Below the pieces are notes generated by a model. It was not told where the DNA came from and did no database searches. It was given only the letters and a program-made list of their open reading frames with translations. Shown here piece after piece: positions 44,585 through 53,528 of a stretch of DNA of 64,000 nt (position 1 is its first letter; each line of letters begins with the position of its first letter). The translations under genes and the position numbers were made by a program. The DNA is from an uncultured Sulfitobacter sp. (lineage in GTDB: Bacteria; Pseudomonadota; Alphaproteobacteria; Rhodobacterales; Rhodobacteraceae), in NCBI GenBank assembly GCA_947501805.1, contig CANMXJ010000001.1, positions 248,001 to 312,000 on the forward strand. The letters are read 5' to 3'.

Positions 44585-45886
44585 ATGACCCCGCTGAGCG
44601 CCTTTATAGAAAAGCATGTACGCCCGCTGGGCAACCTGTTGAGCAATCAGAAAAGTGTTTTGAAAGCACCGGAGATGCCCGTAGTGATCCGGCGCCGTGC
44701 CCCCCGCACAGTGATGAAAGTGGATGGACAGGAAACCCTGCACATTACCTGTCCCGATCCCACTGCCGAAGACACCATTCGCGACAAATATCTCGCATCC
44801 GCACAACACCTTGTCCGTCAGGAACGCTGGGACGAACTGATCAGCGCAATCGAGATTGCCGACGAACAACGGCACATGACCCCCGGCACAATGCCGATTG
44901 CGGACCTGATGGCGTTTGGTGCCCGCGCCGACGTTATCCATGCTGCCGAACATGTGTTGATGGATGGCCGCCCGCCCAAAGGTGCACCGATTCTCGCAGG
45001 CATCGAAGCGCTGGAGCATGTGCTGGCCGAATTTCCCGGATCCTATGTCGTCGCCTGTATCGTCGCACAGGCACATATGGACATCGCATGGGCATGGCGC
45101 GGCACGGGTTGGGATATCGAAGTGCCGGCGCGCAACCGCGAAGCCTTTACCGCCCATTTCGACCGCGCCTCAGACATTATGGCAGAGTTTTGCCCGAAAA
45201 ACCTCGGTTCTCCCCTGCTGGCCGCCACATGCTGTGCCTTGATGGGGGCGGGCGGCGACGCCAATCACCGTGTCGCAGACCGTTATGAAGCCCTGATCGA
45301 CCTGAACCCCGGCAACCCGCGCCCGATGCGCGCCATGGGCAACCATTTGCTGCCACGCTGGTACGGCTCTTATGACGCGCTGGAACTGGAAGCACGCCGC
45401 ACCGCAGCCCGCACGGCGAAACTCTGGGGCGCTGGCGGCTACACTTGGGTCCAGTTTGACGCGATCACCTGTGACGATCAGGCCTGTGCAAATCTAGATC
45501 TGGACTTCTTTATCGAAGGGCTGCGCGACATTCTGAACCGCCGTCCGGACGCCTATACCGCCAACTTGTTGGCCGCCTATTGCTCGAATTCCATCGGACA
45601 GTCATTTTCCGGCAACGATCAGGCCGACCAGATCCGCAGCCAGATTTCAAACTGTGCCCGTTGGATTGTACGCGAGCATCTGACGGAATTGCACCCGATG
45701 ATCTGGGCACATGCGGCGCGCGGGTTTGACAACAACCTGCGCATCCATTCGCCCTCGCGGTTTGCCGCCTCTGGCCGGGACGATGCAATCCGCATCATTT
45801 CTTCCATGTTCACCAAGGAAATTGCGGCAGGCAAGAAGATCGTATTCACCGATACAGGGCCCGTGGCACAAGCAAAGTTCAGTTGA
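44585..45886 (+). CDS. Conserved hypothetical protein, TPR-like helical
   Basis: The 433-residue cytoplasmic protein is predicted mostly helical. Paired-helix segments such as AQHLVRQERWDELISAIEIADEQRH, IEALEHVLAEFPGSYVVACIVAQAHMDIAW and ADRYEALIDLNPGNPRPMRAMGNHLLPRW recall tetratricopeptide repeats. It has no signal peptide or membrane helix. AGGA lies upstream of the ATG. I know of no function. It may be transcribed with the acyltransferase gene 148 bp downstream. Confidence 0.7.
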   Translation: MTPLSAFIEKHVRPLGNLLSNQKSVLKAPEMPVVIRRRAPRTVMKVDGQETLHITCPDPTAEDTIRDKYLASAQHLVRQERWDELISAIEIADEQRHMTPGTMPIADLMAFGARADVIHAAEHVLMDGRPPKGAPILAGIEALEHVLAEFPGSYVVACIVAQAHMDIAWAWRGTGWDIEVPARNREAFTAHFDRASDIMAEFCPKNLGSPLLAATCCALMGAGGDANHRVADRYEALIDLNPGNPRPMRAMGNHLLPRWYGSYDALELEARRTAARTAKLWGAGGYTWVQFDAITCDDQACANLDLDFFIEGLRDILNRRPDAYTANLLAAYCSNSIGQSFSGNDQADQIRSQISNCARWIVREHLTELHPMIWAHAARGFDNNLRIHSPSRFAASGRDDAIRIISSMFTKEIAAGKKIVFTDTGPVAQAKFS

Positions 45887-46034
45887 CCCAGACGCCACAC
45901 AAACTGCATCAATAGGAACCGTTCCCCAACGTCACTATTTGATTGAACTTTCCCGCTCATTCGCCGATACAGACTTGCAGCTTTTTGGCCTTGGCCATCA
46001 CCTCCGGCGCATGTCATGACGCAGGAATACAAAG

Positions 46035-46874
46035 ATGATGCGCCAAGACCCTCATGACACAATCGCCCCTCTATTCCGGAGCGGCAGACCACAGGATGTC
46101 ATGGCAAATCTCTCCTCCTCCCGCGATACAGCCACCCAAGCGATTGATCCGTTTCCGGTTCGCCTGATCAAACGCACCCTGTTAATCGTTCTGGGACCGG
46201 TCTATTTTCTGTTTCTTGCGTTTATCCCGCTGCTTTGCGCGCAGCGGAAAGGCTTTCGCGGCTGGTATTGGCGCTTTGTAAAACGTGCCTGTTCGCGCCT
46301 GTTGTGGTTGCTTAGTATCCGCGCCGAAATGCCCGCCGCCCAACAGGCCGCACTTGCCGCCAACACCGGCAGCATCATCGTCATCAACCACCGCAGCCAT
46401 CTGGACGGTTTTGCCCTGATGCATGTGGTGCCAGATGAAAAATGGTTCACATTTGCCGCGAAAAAAGAGCTCTGCGATGCAAAACTGCTCAGCACCGGTT
46501 TTAATGGCGCAGGGCTGGTCCCCATTGACCGCGCCTCCGGCTCCGTTGCGATGGAAACACTGACCCAAGCGGTGCGCGACATGCCCGACCGCCGCTCTGT
46601 TGTGCTGTTTCCCGAAGGCACGCGCACCAAATCACAAACGCTTGGTGAATTCAAAGCAGGGGCTGTGCTGGTTGCGCGCGAAACCGGCCGCACAATCCAA
46701 CCCATCGTGATCCACGATTCAGAACGCCTGTTGCCACGTGGCAAATTTGTTCCGTCCAGCGGTACGATCCGCATTCAAGCACTTGAGCCGTTCATATGTG
46801 ATCCGCAAGCAACCGTAGATCAGGACGTCACCCGCCTGCGCGCCGCTATGATGGCGGCGTTTGATCAGGGTTAA
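46035..46874 (+). CDS. Lysophospholipid acyltransferase (PlsC family)
   Basis: The 279-residue membrane enzyme carries the acyltransferase motifs I-III of PlsC: NHRSHLDGF (H-x4-D), the GAGLVPIDRASGS segment and FPEGTRTKSQTLGEFKAGA, with a TIQPIVIHDS block IV. A hydrophobic helix (LIVLGPVYFLFLAFIPLL, about residues 50-70) anchors it. PlsC-type enzymes acylate lysophosphatidate; substrate variation is common. The first ATG (46035) has AGGA at fair spacing; ATG 46101 (MANLSSS) is an equally plausible start. The N-terminal 20 residues are therefore uncertain. Confidence 0.85.
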   Translation: MMRQDPHDTIAPLFRSGRPQDVMANLSSSRDTATQAIDPFPVRLIKRTLLIVLGPVYFLFLAFIPLLCAQRKGFRGWYWRFVKRACSRLLWLLSIRAEMPAAQQAALAANTGSIIVINHRSHLDGFALMHVVPDEKWFTFAAKKELCDAKLLSTGFNGAGLVPIDRASGSVAMETLTQAVRDMPDRRSVVLFPEGTRTKSQTLGEFKAGAVLVARETGRTIQPIVIHDSERLLPRGKFVPSSGTIRIQALEPFICDPQATVDQDVTRLRAAMMAAFDQG

Positions 46875-46885
46875 CCACGTCGCAT

Positions 46886-47734
46886 TTAGCCAGACGAATT
46901 CTCCGACCGCCCCTGCACCTGCGACATCAGCGCGGCCAGCTCAGCGTCCGGCATAGCATCATCAGCATAGGCAAAGGTGCCAAAATCGCGCACCTCTTCG
47001 GCTGCCCGTTTTAATGCGCCAAAAGCGGCCCGCGCAAATGATCCACCAACGCTGACCCGCTTGACGCCTGCCTCTGACAGTTCAGCCACAGAATACCGCC
47101 GCCCCTGCAATCCCATAAGCACATTTACCGGCTTGTCGACTTCCTGACAGACTGTCGCAATCGCATCAATGTCCGGCAGGCCCGGCGCATAAAGCACATC
47201 TGCGCCCGCCTCTGAAAACCCCTGCAACCGCGCAATTGTATCAGCCAGATCAGGCCGTCCGCAGATGAAATTCTCGGCCCGCGCCGTTAGCAAAAAGGGC
47301 TCCCCCTTTGCAGCCTCAGCCGCGGCGCGTACCCGTTCAATTGCCAGATCGCGCTCGAAGATCGGCGCAGCAGGATCCCCCGTCGCATCCTCGATCGAAC
47401 CACCCGCAAGCCCGATACCACAGGCCATCCGGATCGTTAGCGCACAGCTTTCCGGATCCGCTCCAAAACCATCCTCAAGGTCTGCTGACACCGGCAAATC
47501 GCTTGCCCCGACAATCTGGCGAGCATTTTCCAGCAATTCATCACGGCTCAGCCCCGCAAATGAATCCCGCTTGCCAACAGAAAACGCATAACCTGCACTG
47601 GTGGTCGCAAGCGCCTCAAAGCCCAGACTGGTCAAAAGCCGCGCAGATCCCGCATCCCATGCATTCGGAATGACAAAAGCCGCTGCCCGGCAATGCAGGG
47701 CGCGAAATACGTCGAATTTACTCTGATGATCCAT
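46886..47734 (-). CDS. Isocitrate lyase/PEP mutase superfamily protein
   Basis: The 282-residue TIM-barrel protein is of the oxaloacetate decarboxylase/PEP mutase-like branch. Family landmarks are [49 protein letters not shown] with the metal-binding aspartates, and the [15 protein letters not shown] strand. The loop lacks the KKCGH motif of true isocitrate lyases, so it is not one. I start at [10 protein letters not shown] (47734), which GGAG precedes. Substrate is unknown; homologs cleave or decarboxylate 2-oxo-dicarboxylates. Confidence 0.83.
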   Translation of the reverse strand: MDHQSKFDVFRALHCRAAAFVIPNAWDAGSARLLTSLGFEALATTSAGYAFSVGKRDSFAGLSRDELLENARQIVGASDLPVSADLEDGFGADPESCALTIRMACGIGLAGGSIEDATGDPAAPIFERDLAIERVRAAAEAAKGEPFLLTARAENFICGRPDLADTIARLQGFSEAGADVLYAPGLPDIDAIATVCQEVDKPVNVLMGLQGRRYSVAELSEAGVKRVSVGGSFARAAFGALKRAAEEVRDFGTFAYADDAMPDAELAALMSQVQGRSENSSG

Positions 47735-47904
47735 GTGCTGCTCCTGCCTGTCTAGCGCCACTGCCAACAGAACATATTAAGAACATCCTGTCGAGAACCA
47801 GTAAAAGAACACGCGCGCAACCCTGTCTGACACCGCCGCACTCTTGCAGCACCCCGCCACCTGCCCTAAACCCACCTCAACACCAGCGCACGAAGGGCCA
47901 TGCC

Positions 47905-49416
47905 ATGCTTGATCTGACTTACGAGACCCCGAAACCCCGCGTCATTGCAGGCGCAAAACACGATTGGGAGCTTGTCATCGGCATGGAGGTCCACGCGCAG
48001 GTTTCCTCTAAATCCAAGCTGTTCTCCGGTGCCTCAACCCAATTTGGGGCCGAACCCAACAGCAACGTCTCTTTTGTTGACGCCGCGATGCCCGGCATGT
48101 TGCCCGTGATCAACGAATTCTGCATTGAACAAGCGGTGCGCACGGGTCTGGGCCTGAAAGCGCAGATCAACCTTAAATCCGCCTTTGATCGCAAGAACTA
48201 CTTCTACCCCGACCTGCCCCAAGGCTACCAGATCAGCCAGCTTTACCACCCCATCGTCGGCGAAGGCGAAGTGCTGGTGGAAATGGGCGACGGCACCGCC
48301 CGCCTCGTGCGCGTCGAGCGTATCCACATGGAACAGGACGCGGGCAAATCCATCCACGACATGGACCCCAACATGTCCTTCGTCGACCTCAACCGCACGG
48401 GTGTGTGTTTGATGGAGATTGTCTCCAAACCCGACATCCGCGGCCCCGAAGAAGCCGCCGCCTACCTCGCCAAATTGCGCCAGATCCTGCGCTACTTGGG
48501 TACTTGCAACGGAGACATGCAGTCCGGTGCCATGCGCGCGGACGTCAACGTCTCGATCTGCCGTGTTGGCCAGTACGAAAAGTATCAGGCCTCACAGGAT
48601 TTCTCCCACCTCGGCACCCGCTGCGAGATCAAGAACATGAACTCCATGCGTTTTATCCAGCAGGCCATCGAAGTCGAAGCAAAGCGCCAGATTGCTATTG
48701 TTGAGGGCGGCGGTGAGGTCACGCAGGAAACCCGCCTGTTTGATCCGGACAAACAGGAAACCCGCTCCATGCGCTCCAAGGAAGAAGCACATGACTATCG
48801 TTACTTCCCCGACCCCGACCTCCTCCCGCTGGAGATCGAACAGGCATGGGTGGACGACATAAAGGCAAATCTGCCTGAACTTCCGGACGCCAAGAAAGCG
48901 CGCTTTATCAATGACTTCGGCCTGTCTGATTACGACGCCTCCGTCCTCACCGCTGACCTCGACTCGGCTGGCTATTTTGAGGCGGTGGCCAAGGGACGCG
49001 ACGGCAAATCCTCTGCCAACTGGGTGATCAACGAACTCTTCGGGCGCTTGAAGAAAGACGAAAAAGACATCTCCGATAGCCCTGTCCCGCCTGCTCACCT
49101 CGGCGCGATCGTTGACCTGATTGCCTCTGACGCCATCTCCGGCAAAATCGCCAAGGATGTGTTCGAGATCTGCTATACCACCGGCCGCGACCCTGCCGAA
49201 ATCGTCGAAACCGAAGGCATGAAACAGGTCACGGATACAGGGGCCATCGAGGCTGCGGTGGACGAAATCATTGCCGCCAATCCCGATCAGGTCGCAAAGG
49301 CCCAAGCCAATCCGAAACTCGCGGGCTGGTTTGTGGGGCAGGTGATGAAAGCCACAGGTGGCAAGGCCAATCCAAAGGCGGTCAATCAGATCGTCGCCGC
49401 GAAACTCAAGGCGTAA
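47905..49416 (+). CDS. gatB: Asp-tRNA(Asn)/Glu-tRNA(Gln) amidotransferase subunit B
   Basis: GatB is the kinase/tRNA-binding subunit of the GatCAB amidotransferase, which makes Gln-tRNA(Gln) or Asn-tRNA(Asn). The 503 residues show [57 protein letters not shown] and the C-terminal YqeY-like tail ([53 protein letters not shown]). gatA and gatC are not nearby. Its stop codon lies inside the GTAAGGCGGG palindrome. Confidence 0.97.
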   Translation: MLDLTYETPKPRVIAGAKHDWELVIGMEVHAQVSSKSKLFSGASTQFGAEPNSNVSFVDAAMPGMLPVINEFCIEQAVRTGLGLKAQINLKSAFDRKNYFYPDLPQGYQISQLYHPIVGEGEVLVEMGDGTARLVRVERIHMEQDAGKSIHDMDPNMSFVDLNRTGVCLMEIVSKPDIRGPEEAAAYLAKLRQILRYLGTCNGDMQSGAMRADVNVSICRVGQYEKYQASQDFSHLGTRCEIKNMNSMRFIQQAIEVEAKRQIAIVEGGGEVTQETRLFDPDKQETRSMRSKEEAHDYRYFPDPDLLPLEIEQAWVDDIKANLPELPDAKKARFINDFGLSDYDASVLTADLDSAGYFEAVAKGRDGKSSANWVINELFGRLKKDEKDISDSPVPPAHLGAIVDLIASDAISGKIAKDVFEICYTTGRDPAEIVETEGMKQVTDTGAIEAAVDEIIAANPDQVAKAQANPKLAGWFVGQVMKATGGKANPKAVNQIVAAKLKA

Positions 49417-49438
49417 GGCGGGATCAATCCCGCCTTAC
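49413..49438. repeat. GTAAGGCGG-type palindrome, copy 2, over the gatB stop
   Basis: GTAAGGCGGG and CCCGCCTTAC are perfect 10-bp arms around ATCAAT. The gatB stop TAA is part of the left arm. The same element occurs at 26591-26619. No T-tract follows. Confidence 0.7.
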
Positions 49439-49460
49439 ACTTCCCTCTCAAGGTGCCCTA

Positions 49461-49931
49461 ATGCAAACGCCCTTCCGCTCGTCCCCGATGACCGTCAAAC
49501 CGGAGTGGATCGACTTCAACGGCCACCTCAACATGGCCTATTACAACGTGCTGTTCGACACATCGGTTGATGAACTCTACCCACATCTGGGCTTCGGTCT
49601 TGATTATCTTAAATCCACCGGCTGTACGACATACATCGCGGAATTCCACATCTGCTACCTGCGTGAATTACATGTGCACGACGAAGTCACCGCCACCTTC
49701 CACCTGATCGAGCATGACGAAAAACGCTTTCACGGCTATCAGGAACTCTATCACAAAGACGGCTGGCTCGCCGCCACTGCCGAAGGGTTGACCCTGCACA
49801 TCGACCAGTCCGGCCCCAAAGTTGCCCCCATGCCGCAATCCATCCGGGACGCATTGGCCAATTACAAAGCCACCCAAGGCACCCTGCCCGCACCAGAACG
49901 CATTGGCCGCAAGATCTCCCTCAAACGGTAG
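49461..49931 (+). CDS. Hot-dog fold thioesterase (4HBT-like)
   Basis: The 156-residue protein begins KPEWIDFNGHLNMAYYNVLFDTSVDELYPHLG, the 4HBT thioesterase pattern with Asn, His and Asn-Met around the long helix, followed by the strands FHICYLRELHVHDEVTATF and ELYHKDGWLAATAEGLTLHID. Betainyl-CoA thioesterases of the carnitine pathway look similar, but no carnitine genes lie here. It probably hydrolyses an acyl-CoA. It follows gatB, separated by the palindrome, and may be on the same transcript. Confidence 0.83.
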   Translation: MQTPFRSSPMTVKPEWIDFNGHLNMAYYNVLFDTSVDELYPHLGFGLDYLKSTGCTTYIAEFHICYLRELHVHDEVTATFHLIEHDEKRFHGYQELYHKDGWLAATAEGLTLHIDQSGPKVAPMPQSIRDALANYKATQGTLPAPERIGRKISLKR

Positions 49932-50235
49932 AGGGGGGCACCCCGCCGCACCCTTTGCCACCTGTTCGACCTCCCGTTATAGGTGCCAAACAGCAGAAAA
50001 CCTGTCGTGAAGCTCCTCTATGGCTTGCCCGCATGGCGCGGAATTGCTTTCAAAAAGACCGCTATCGGGAAAGATGCCATGTCCCAAGGTAATCTTGATC
50101 CGTGACCCACCATGTGCACGCGGCGTGGACGTGCGGTGTACACTGTGCGACAATTAATCCGCACGTAACCTCTGCCCCGTTCCCTTTCCCGAATTGCTGC
50201 GTTAAAACGCCGTGATCCCAAGTCAGAGACCACAT
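49932..50235. other. Intergenic region with a candidate promoter
   Basis: This 304-bp stretch carries no convincing gene. A possible promoter, TTGCCA and TATAGG with 17 bp between, lies at 49955-49983. A 32-codon GTG frame at 50007 is unsupported by codon use or homology. The long leader to the next gene (about 245 bases) could carry a regulatory RNA structure; I see no known riboswitch. Confidence 0.4.
49955..49983 (+). promoter_or_regulatory. Candidate sigma70 promoter for the 50236 gene
   Basis: The -35 element TTGCCA and -10 element TATAGG stand 17 bp apart. It would give a leader of roughly 245 bases for the DUF4177-like gene. Confidence 0.3.
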
Positions 50236-50742
50236 ATGTCCCGTTACGAATACAAAGTTGTTCCCGCCCCAACCAAGGGCCTTAAAGGCAAAGGTATCAA
50301 GGGGGCCGAAGCGCGGTTTTCCCATGCAATTCAGGAACTTATGAACGGACTTTCAGGTTATGGCTGGGAATACCAGCGGGCGGAAACTTTGCCGAGTATC
50401 GAGCGGTCCGGCCTCACGTCTTCCACGACCGAATGGCGTAATATTCTTGTGTTTCGCCGTCTGCGCGAACATGACGCAGAGCTTTTTGCCCCTGAACTGC
50501 TGCCACCGCCGGAAACGGCTGCTCAGGAGTCTGCAAAACCCGTCGCTCCGACGCAGGACGACCCTGTCCGAGTGGATGCAGAGCTCCCTGCCAAAGACAG
50601 CAAAGCTGGTGCGGATACGGCCGTGAAATCAATCGATTCAGAGTGGGATAACGGTGTCGAAGATACCAGCGACGTTGACGGCATAGGCGCAACACTGGAG
50701 ACACTGGTTGCCACCAGAAAATCAGCAAAACCAGATGGTTGA
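50236..50742 (+). CDS. DUF4177-like protein with acidic tail
   Basis: The 168-residue protein has an N-terminal domain resembling DUF4177: RYEYKVVPAPTKGLKGKGIKG, HAIQELMNGLSGYGWEYQRAETLPS and EWRNILVFRR, a pattern seen as KVv..GWElv in these small beta-rich proteins. The last 90 residues are low-complexity, Pro/Glu/Asp-rich and probably unstructured. I start at ATG 50236, the canonical MSRYEYKVV. Function unknown. It is convergent with bolA, whose stop is ten bases away. Confidence 0.7.
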   Translation: MSRYEYKVVPAPTKGLKGKGIKGAEARFSHAIQELMNGLSGYGWEYQRAETLPSIERSGLTSSTTEWRNILVFRRLREHDAELFAPELLPPPETAAQESAKPVAPTQDDPVRVDAELPAKDSKAGADTAVKSIDSEWDNGVEDTSDVDGIGATLETLVATRKSAKPDG

Positions 50743-50751
50743 AGCGTGTCC

Positions 50752-51009
50752 TTAAACGTCTAGATCAAGTGCAAGCGCATGTATCCGACCGATCAGTGCA
50801 GGCCCCAATGCCCCGTGCACAGCGCGATGGCGTGCCAGCCGGTTCATCCCCTTGAACACATCCGCGCGAATACGCACATTAAAATGGCTTTCGCCGCCTT
50901 CCTGAAACCCCGAATGCCCGCGATGGCTTTCGCTGTCATCCACCACCAACAGCTCCCGCGGTGCCAGCGCAGCCCGCAACCGATCTTCAATCTCCTGCGT
51001 TTTCGACAT
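50752..51009 (-). CDS. BolA family protein
   Basis: The 85-residue protein matches BolA/IbaG: SKTQEIEDRLRAALAPRELLVVDDS, HRGHSGFQEGGESHFNVRIRADVFKGMNRLARHRAVHGAL, ending ALALDL. BolA proteins pair with monothiol glutaredoxins to traffic or sense [2Fe-2S] clusters; the conserved His in RHRAVH is the usual cluster ligand. The start at 51009 has GGAG well placed; the longer reading from 51045 is unlikely. It is divergent from the J-domain gene, 75 bp apart. Confidence 0.92.
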   Translation of the reverse strand: MSKTQEIEDRLRAALAPRELLVVDDSESHRGHSGFQEGGESHFNVRIRADVFKGMNRLARHRAVHGALGPALIGRIHALALDLDV

Positions 51010-51084
51010 TATTTTTCTCCAGCCCCCTTCAATCTCTGTCCACAAGGTCTAAAGTCATCGCCTTGAGTCGGAAAGGTCTAAGCC

Positions 51085-51711
51085 ATGAGCAAACCAGATC
51101 CCTTTGGGTTCGATATGTCGGTCTCGACATCGAAAAAGAAAAATCCGCGCGGCCGTCGCGGCATGTCAGGTGCGTCCGAAACCTCAACGCGGGTGTGTGA
51201 TCACGACGGTTGCGAGGATCCGGGCAAGTTTCGCGCGCCCAAGGCACCGGACGTGCTGGACGATTATTTCTGGTTCTGCCAGCAACATGTGCGCGAATAT
51301 AACCTCAAGTGGAACTTCTTTGACGGCACCACAGAGGCGGAAATCAATGCACAACAGACCGAAGACAAGGTTTGGGAGCGCAAGACCAAGCCATTGGGTG
51401 ATCCCGAGGCCCGCGCATGGGCGCGCCTTGGCATCGAAGATCCCCATCAGGTGTTGGGCAAGAACGCCACGCAAAACCCCGGCAAGGGGCCGCAGGCGGG
51501 CAAGCGTTTACCACCCACGGAACGACGCGCGGTCGAAATTCTGGAAGTCAAAGACAACATGACCAAGCCGGAAATCCGCAAAGCCTACAAGATGCTGATC
51601 AAGGTTTTGCACCCTGATATGAACGGCGGGGATCGGTCGCAAGAAGATCAGCTGCAACTCGTGATGTGGGCATGGGACCAGATCAAAGGCAGCCGCAGTT
51701 TTAAGGACTAA
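51085..51711 (+). CDS. J-domain protein with N-terminal Cys/His region
   Basis: The 208-residue protein has a C-terminal J domain (about 150-205): MTKPEIRKAYKMLIKVLHPDMNGGDRSQEDQ, with the HPD motif that stimulates DnaK-type ATPases. The N-terminal half contains VCDHDGCEDPGKFRAPKA and YFWFCQQHVREYN, Cys and His residues placed as in a zinc-binding fold. The J domain at the C-terminus is the opposite of classical DnaJ. It begins a plus-strand series that leads to cobST, as often seen in this clade. The client is unknown. Confidence 0.87.
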   Translation: MSKPDPFGFDMSVSTSKKKNPRGRRGMSGASETSTRVCDHDGCEDPGKFRAPKAPDVLDDYFWFCQQHVREYNLKWNFFDGTTEAEINAQQTEDKVWERKTKPLGDPEARAWARLGIEDPHQVLGKNATQNPGKGPQAGKRLPPTERRAVEILEVKDNMTKPEIRKAYKMLIKVLHPDMNGGDRSQEDQLQLVMWAWDQIKGSRSFKD

Positions 51712-51743
51712 GGCGTCGGCCTGCCCTCTGTTCAAAGGAAGCG

Positions 51744-53399
51744 ATGATGGATTATTCTTATGATTTAGGGCGATTTTCACGCAAGATCACAACGGACAGC
51801 GCCGCGGCGCAACTCTGGTTTGATCGCGGCCTGAACTGGATTTACGGGTTCAATCATGAAGAGGCGATTGCCTGTTTCAAACAGGCAATCGACGCGGATC
51901 CGACCTGTGCGATGGCGCATTGGGGTCACGCCTACGCTGCCGGTCCGAATTACAACATGCCTTGGGTGCTCTATGATCCCAAAGGCCGCGCCGAGGCGTT
52001 GGATACAGCCTATTCAGCGACCCGCGAAGCCCTGAAACACATCGCTCATATGACCCCGGCAGAGAAAGCCCTGATCGGCACGCTCATCCACCGCTATCCA
52101 CAACGCACGCCTGTAGACGACATGGCCGCTTGGGATCTGGATTTTGCCAACCGGATGCGCACAGTTCAGTCGGACTTTCCAGATGACCCCGACATCGCCA
52201 CGATTTTTGTGGATGCGCTGATGAACCTCACCCCGTGGGAGATGTGGGATTTGCCAACAGGCGCTGTTGCACCCCATGCAGCCACGTTGGAATGCCAAAT
52301 CGTTCTGGAACGGCATATGACCCTTGCGGGGGGCATGCAGCACCCCGGTATCCTGCATCTTTACGTGCACCTGATGGAAATGTCGCCGATGCCTGAAAAG
52401 GCGTTGAAAGCAGCGGATATTCTGCGCACGCTGGTCCCGGATGCCGGTCATCTGGTGCACATGCCCAGCCACATCGACGTGCTGTGCGGGCAATACGAAA
52501 ATGTCCTGCGCTGGAATGAAAAAGCGGTTGAAGCGGACCTGATCTATTACAACGCCGAGGGTGCCTTCAACATTTACACTGGATACCGCCAGCACAATTA
52601 TCACTTTGTTATCTACGGTGCGCTGTTCCTTGGGCAATACGAACCTGCAATGCGGGCCGTGCGGGGCATGGATAACACCACGCCGGATGCCCTGCTTAAG
52701 GTGAAGTCGCCCCCGATGGCAGATTTCCTTGAGGCTTATCTAAGCATGGAACCGCATGTGTTGATCCGCTTTGGCATGTGGGATGACATCCTGAACCTGT
52801 CCTTACCCGAAGACATCGAGACCCGTTGTACAAAGGTCGCGATGATCGAATATGCAAAGGCGCTGGCCTTGTCCGCCTTGGGCCGTGTAACGGAGGCAGA
52901 AATCCAGCACGCCGTATTCATGGACGCCAAAGCCCGCGTGCCGGACACTCGAAAACTACATAATGTCAGTGTCCTGGACCTGCTTGAGATCGCGACGGCC
53001 ATGCTCGACGGGGAACTTGCCTACCGCAAAACCGACTATGACACCGCGTTCAAACGTTTGCGCGACGCGGTCGCACTGGATGATGCCCTGCCCTACGACG
53101 AACCTTGGGGTTGGATGCAGCCCACGCGTCACGCACTTGGGGCGCTGTTGCTGGAACAGGGCCACCATGCAGAGGCAGAACAGGTCTTTCGTCAGGATCT
53201 CGGCCTTGCCCCCGGCGTACCACGTGCCTGTCAGCACCCCGATAACGTCTGGGCGTTGCGCGGGCTCTATGACAGCCTGATGGCACAGAACAAGACAGCA
53301 GAAATCGCCCACATAAAACTGCGCCTTGATCTGGCAGAGGCACGCGCTGACCGACCCGTCAAAGCCGCTTGTGGCTGTGCGCAACTTGCCATGTTGTAG
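51744..53399 (+). CDS. Tetratricopeptide-repeat protein of unknown function
   Basis: The 551-residue soluble protein opens with a repeat-like FDRGLNWIYGFNHEEAIACFKQAIDADPTCAMAHWGHAYA and continues with helix pairs such as EKALKAADILRTLVPDAGHLVHMPSHIDVLCGQYENVLRW and the C-terminal ALGALLLEQGHHAEAEQVFRQDLGLAPG. Several TPR units (first about residues 25-60, last about 465-500) are clear. There is no signal peptide. Start is ATG 51744 or ATG 51747, following AAGGAAG. Homologs are widespread but undescribed. It lies between the J-domain gene and cobS. Confidence 0.8.
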   Translation: MMDYSYDLGRFSRKITTDSAAAQLWFDRGLNWIYGFNHEEAIACFKQAIDADPTCAMAHWGHAYAAGPNYNMPWVLYDPKGRAEALDTAYSATREALKHIAHMTPAEKALIGTLIHRYPQRTPVDDMAAWDLDFANRMRTVQSDFPDDPDIATIFVDALMNLTPWEMWDLPTGAVAPHAATLECQIVLERHMTLAGGMQHPGILHLYVHLMEMSPMPEKALKAADILRTLVPDAGHLVHMPSHIDVLCGQYENVLRWNEKAVEADLIYYNAEGAFNIYTGYRQHNYHFVIYGALFLGQYEPAMRAVRGMDNTTPDALLKVKSPPMADFLEAYLSMEPHVLIRFGMWDDILNLSLPEDIETRCTKVAMIEYAKALALSALGRVTEAEIQHAVFMDAKARVPDTRKLHNVSVLDLLEIATAMLDGELAYRKTDYDTAFKRLRDAVALDDALPYDEPWGWMQPTRHALGALLLEQGHHAEAEQVFRQDLGLAPGVPRACQHPDNVWALRGLYDSLMAQNKTAEIAHIKLRLDLAEARADRPVKAACGCAQLAML

Positions 53400-53528
53400 C
53401 GCCGGCACAGATAACTGGCTTGAAAGACGTAAAAACCCGTAGGCCAACCCTTGCAGGTGGCTGCGATATATAGCACCACTGCACGGACCTAAGTCTCCCC
53501 CCGGGGAGCGTGAATGAAAGGACGACCC

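Noticed and set aside
50007-50105. 32-codon GTG frame in the 49932-50235 gap
   Set aside because: No ribosome-binding site of note, no domain, and no coding bias; chance frame.
53400-53528. Possible cobalamin riboswitch ahead of cobS
   Set aside because: The sequence has only a loose CACTG-like string; the space is too short and the conserved B12-box context is missing.
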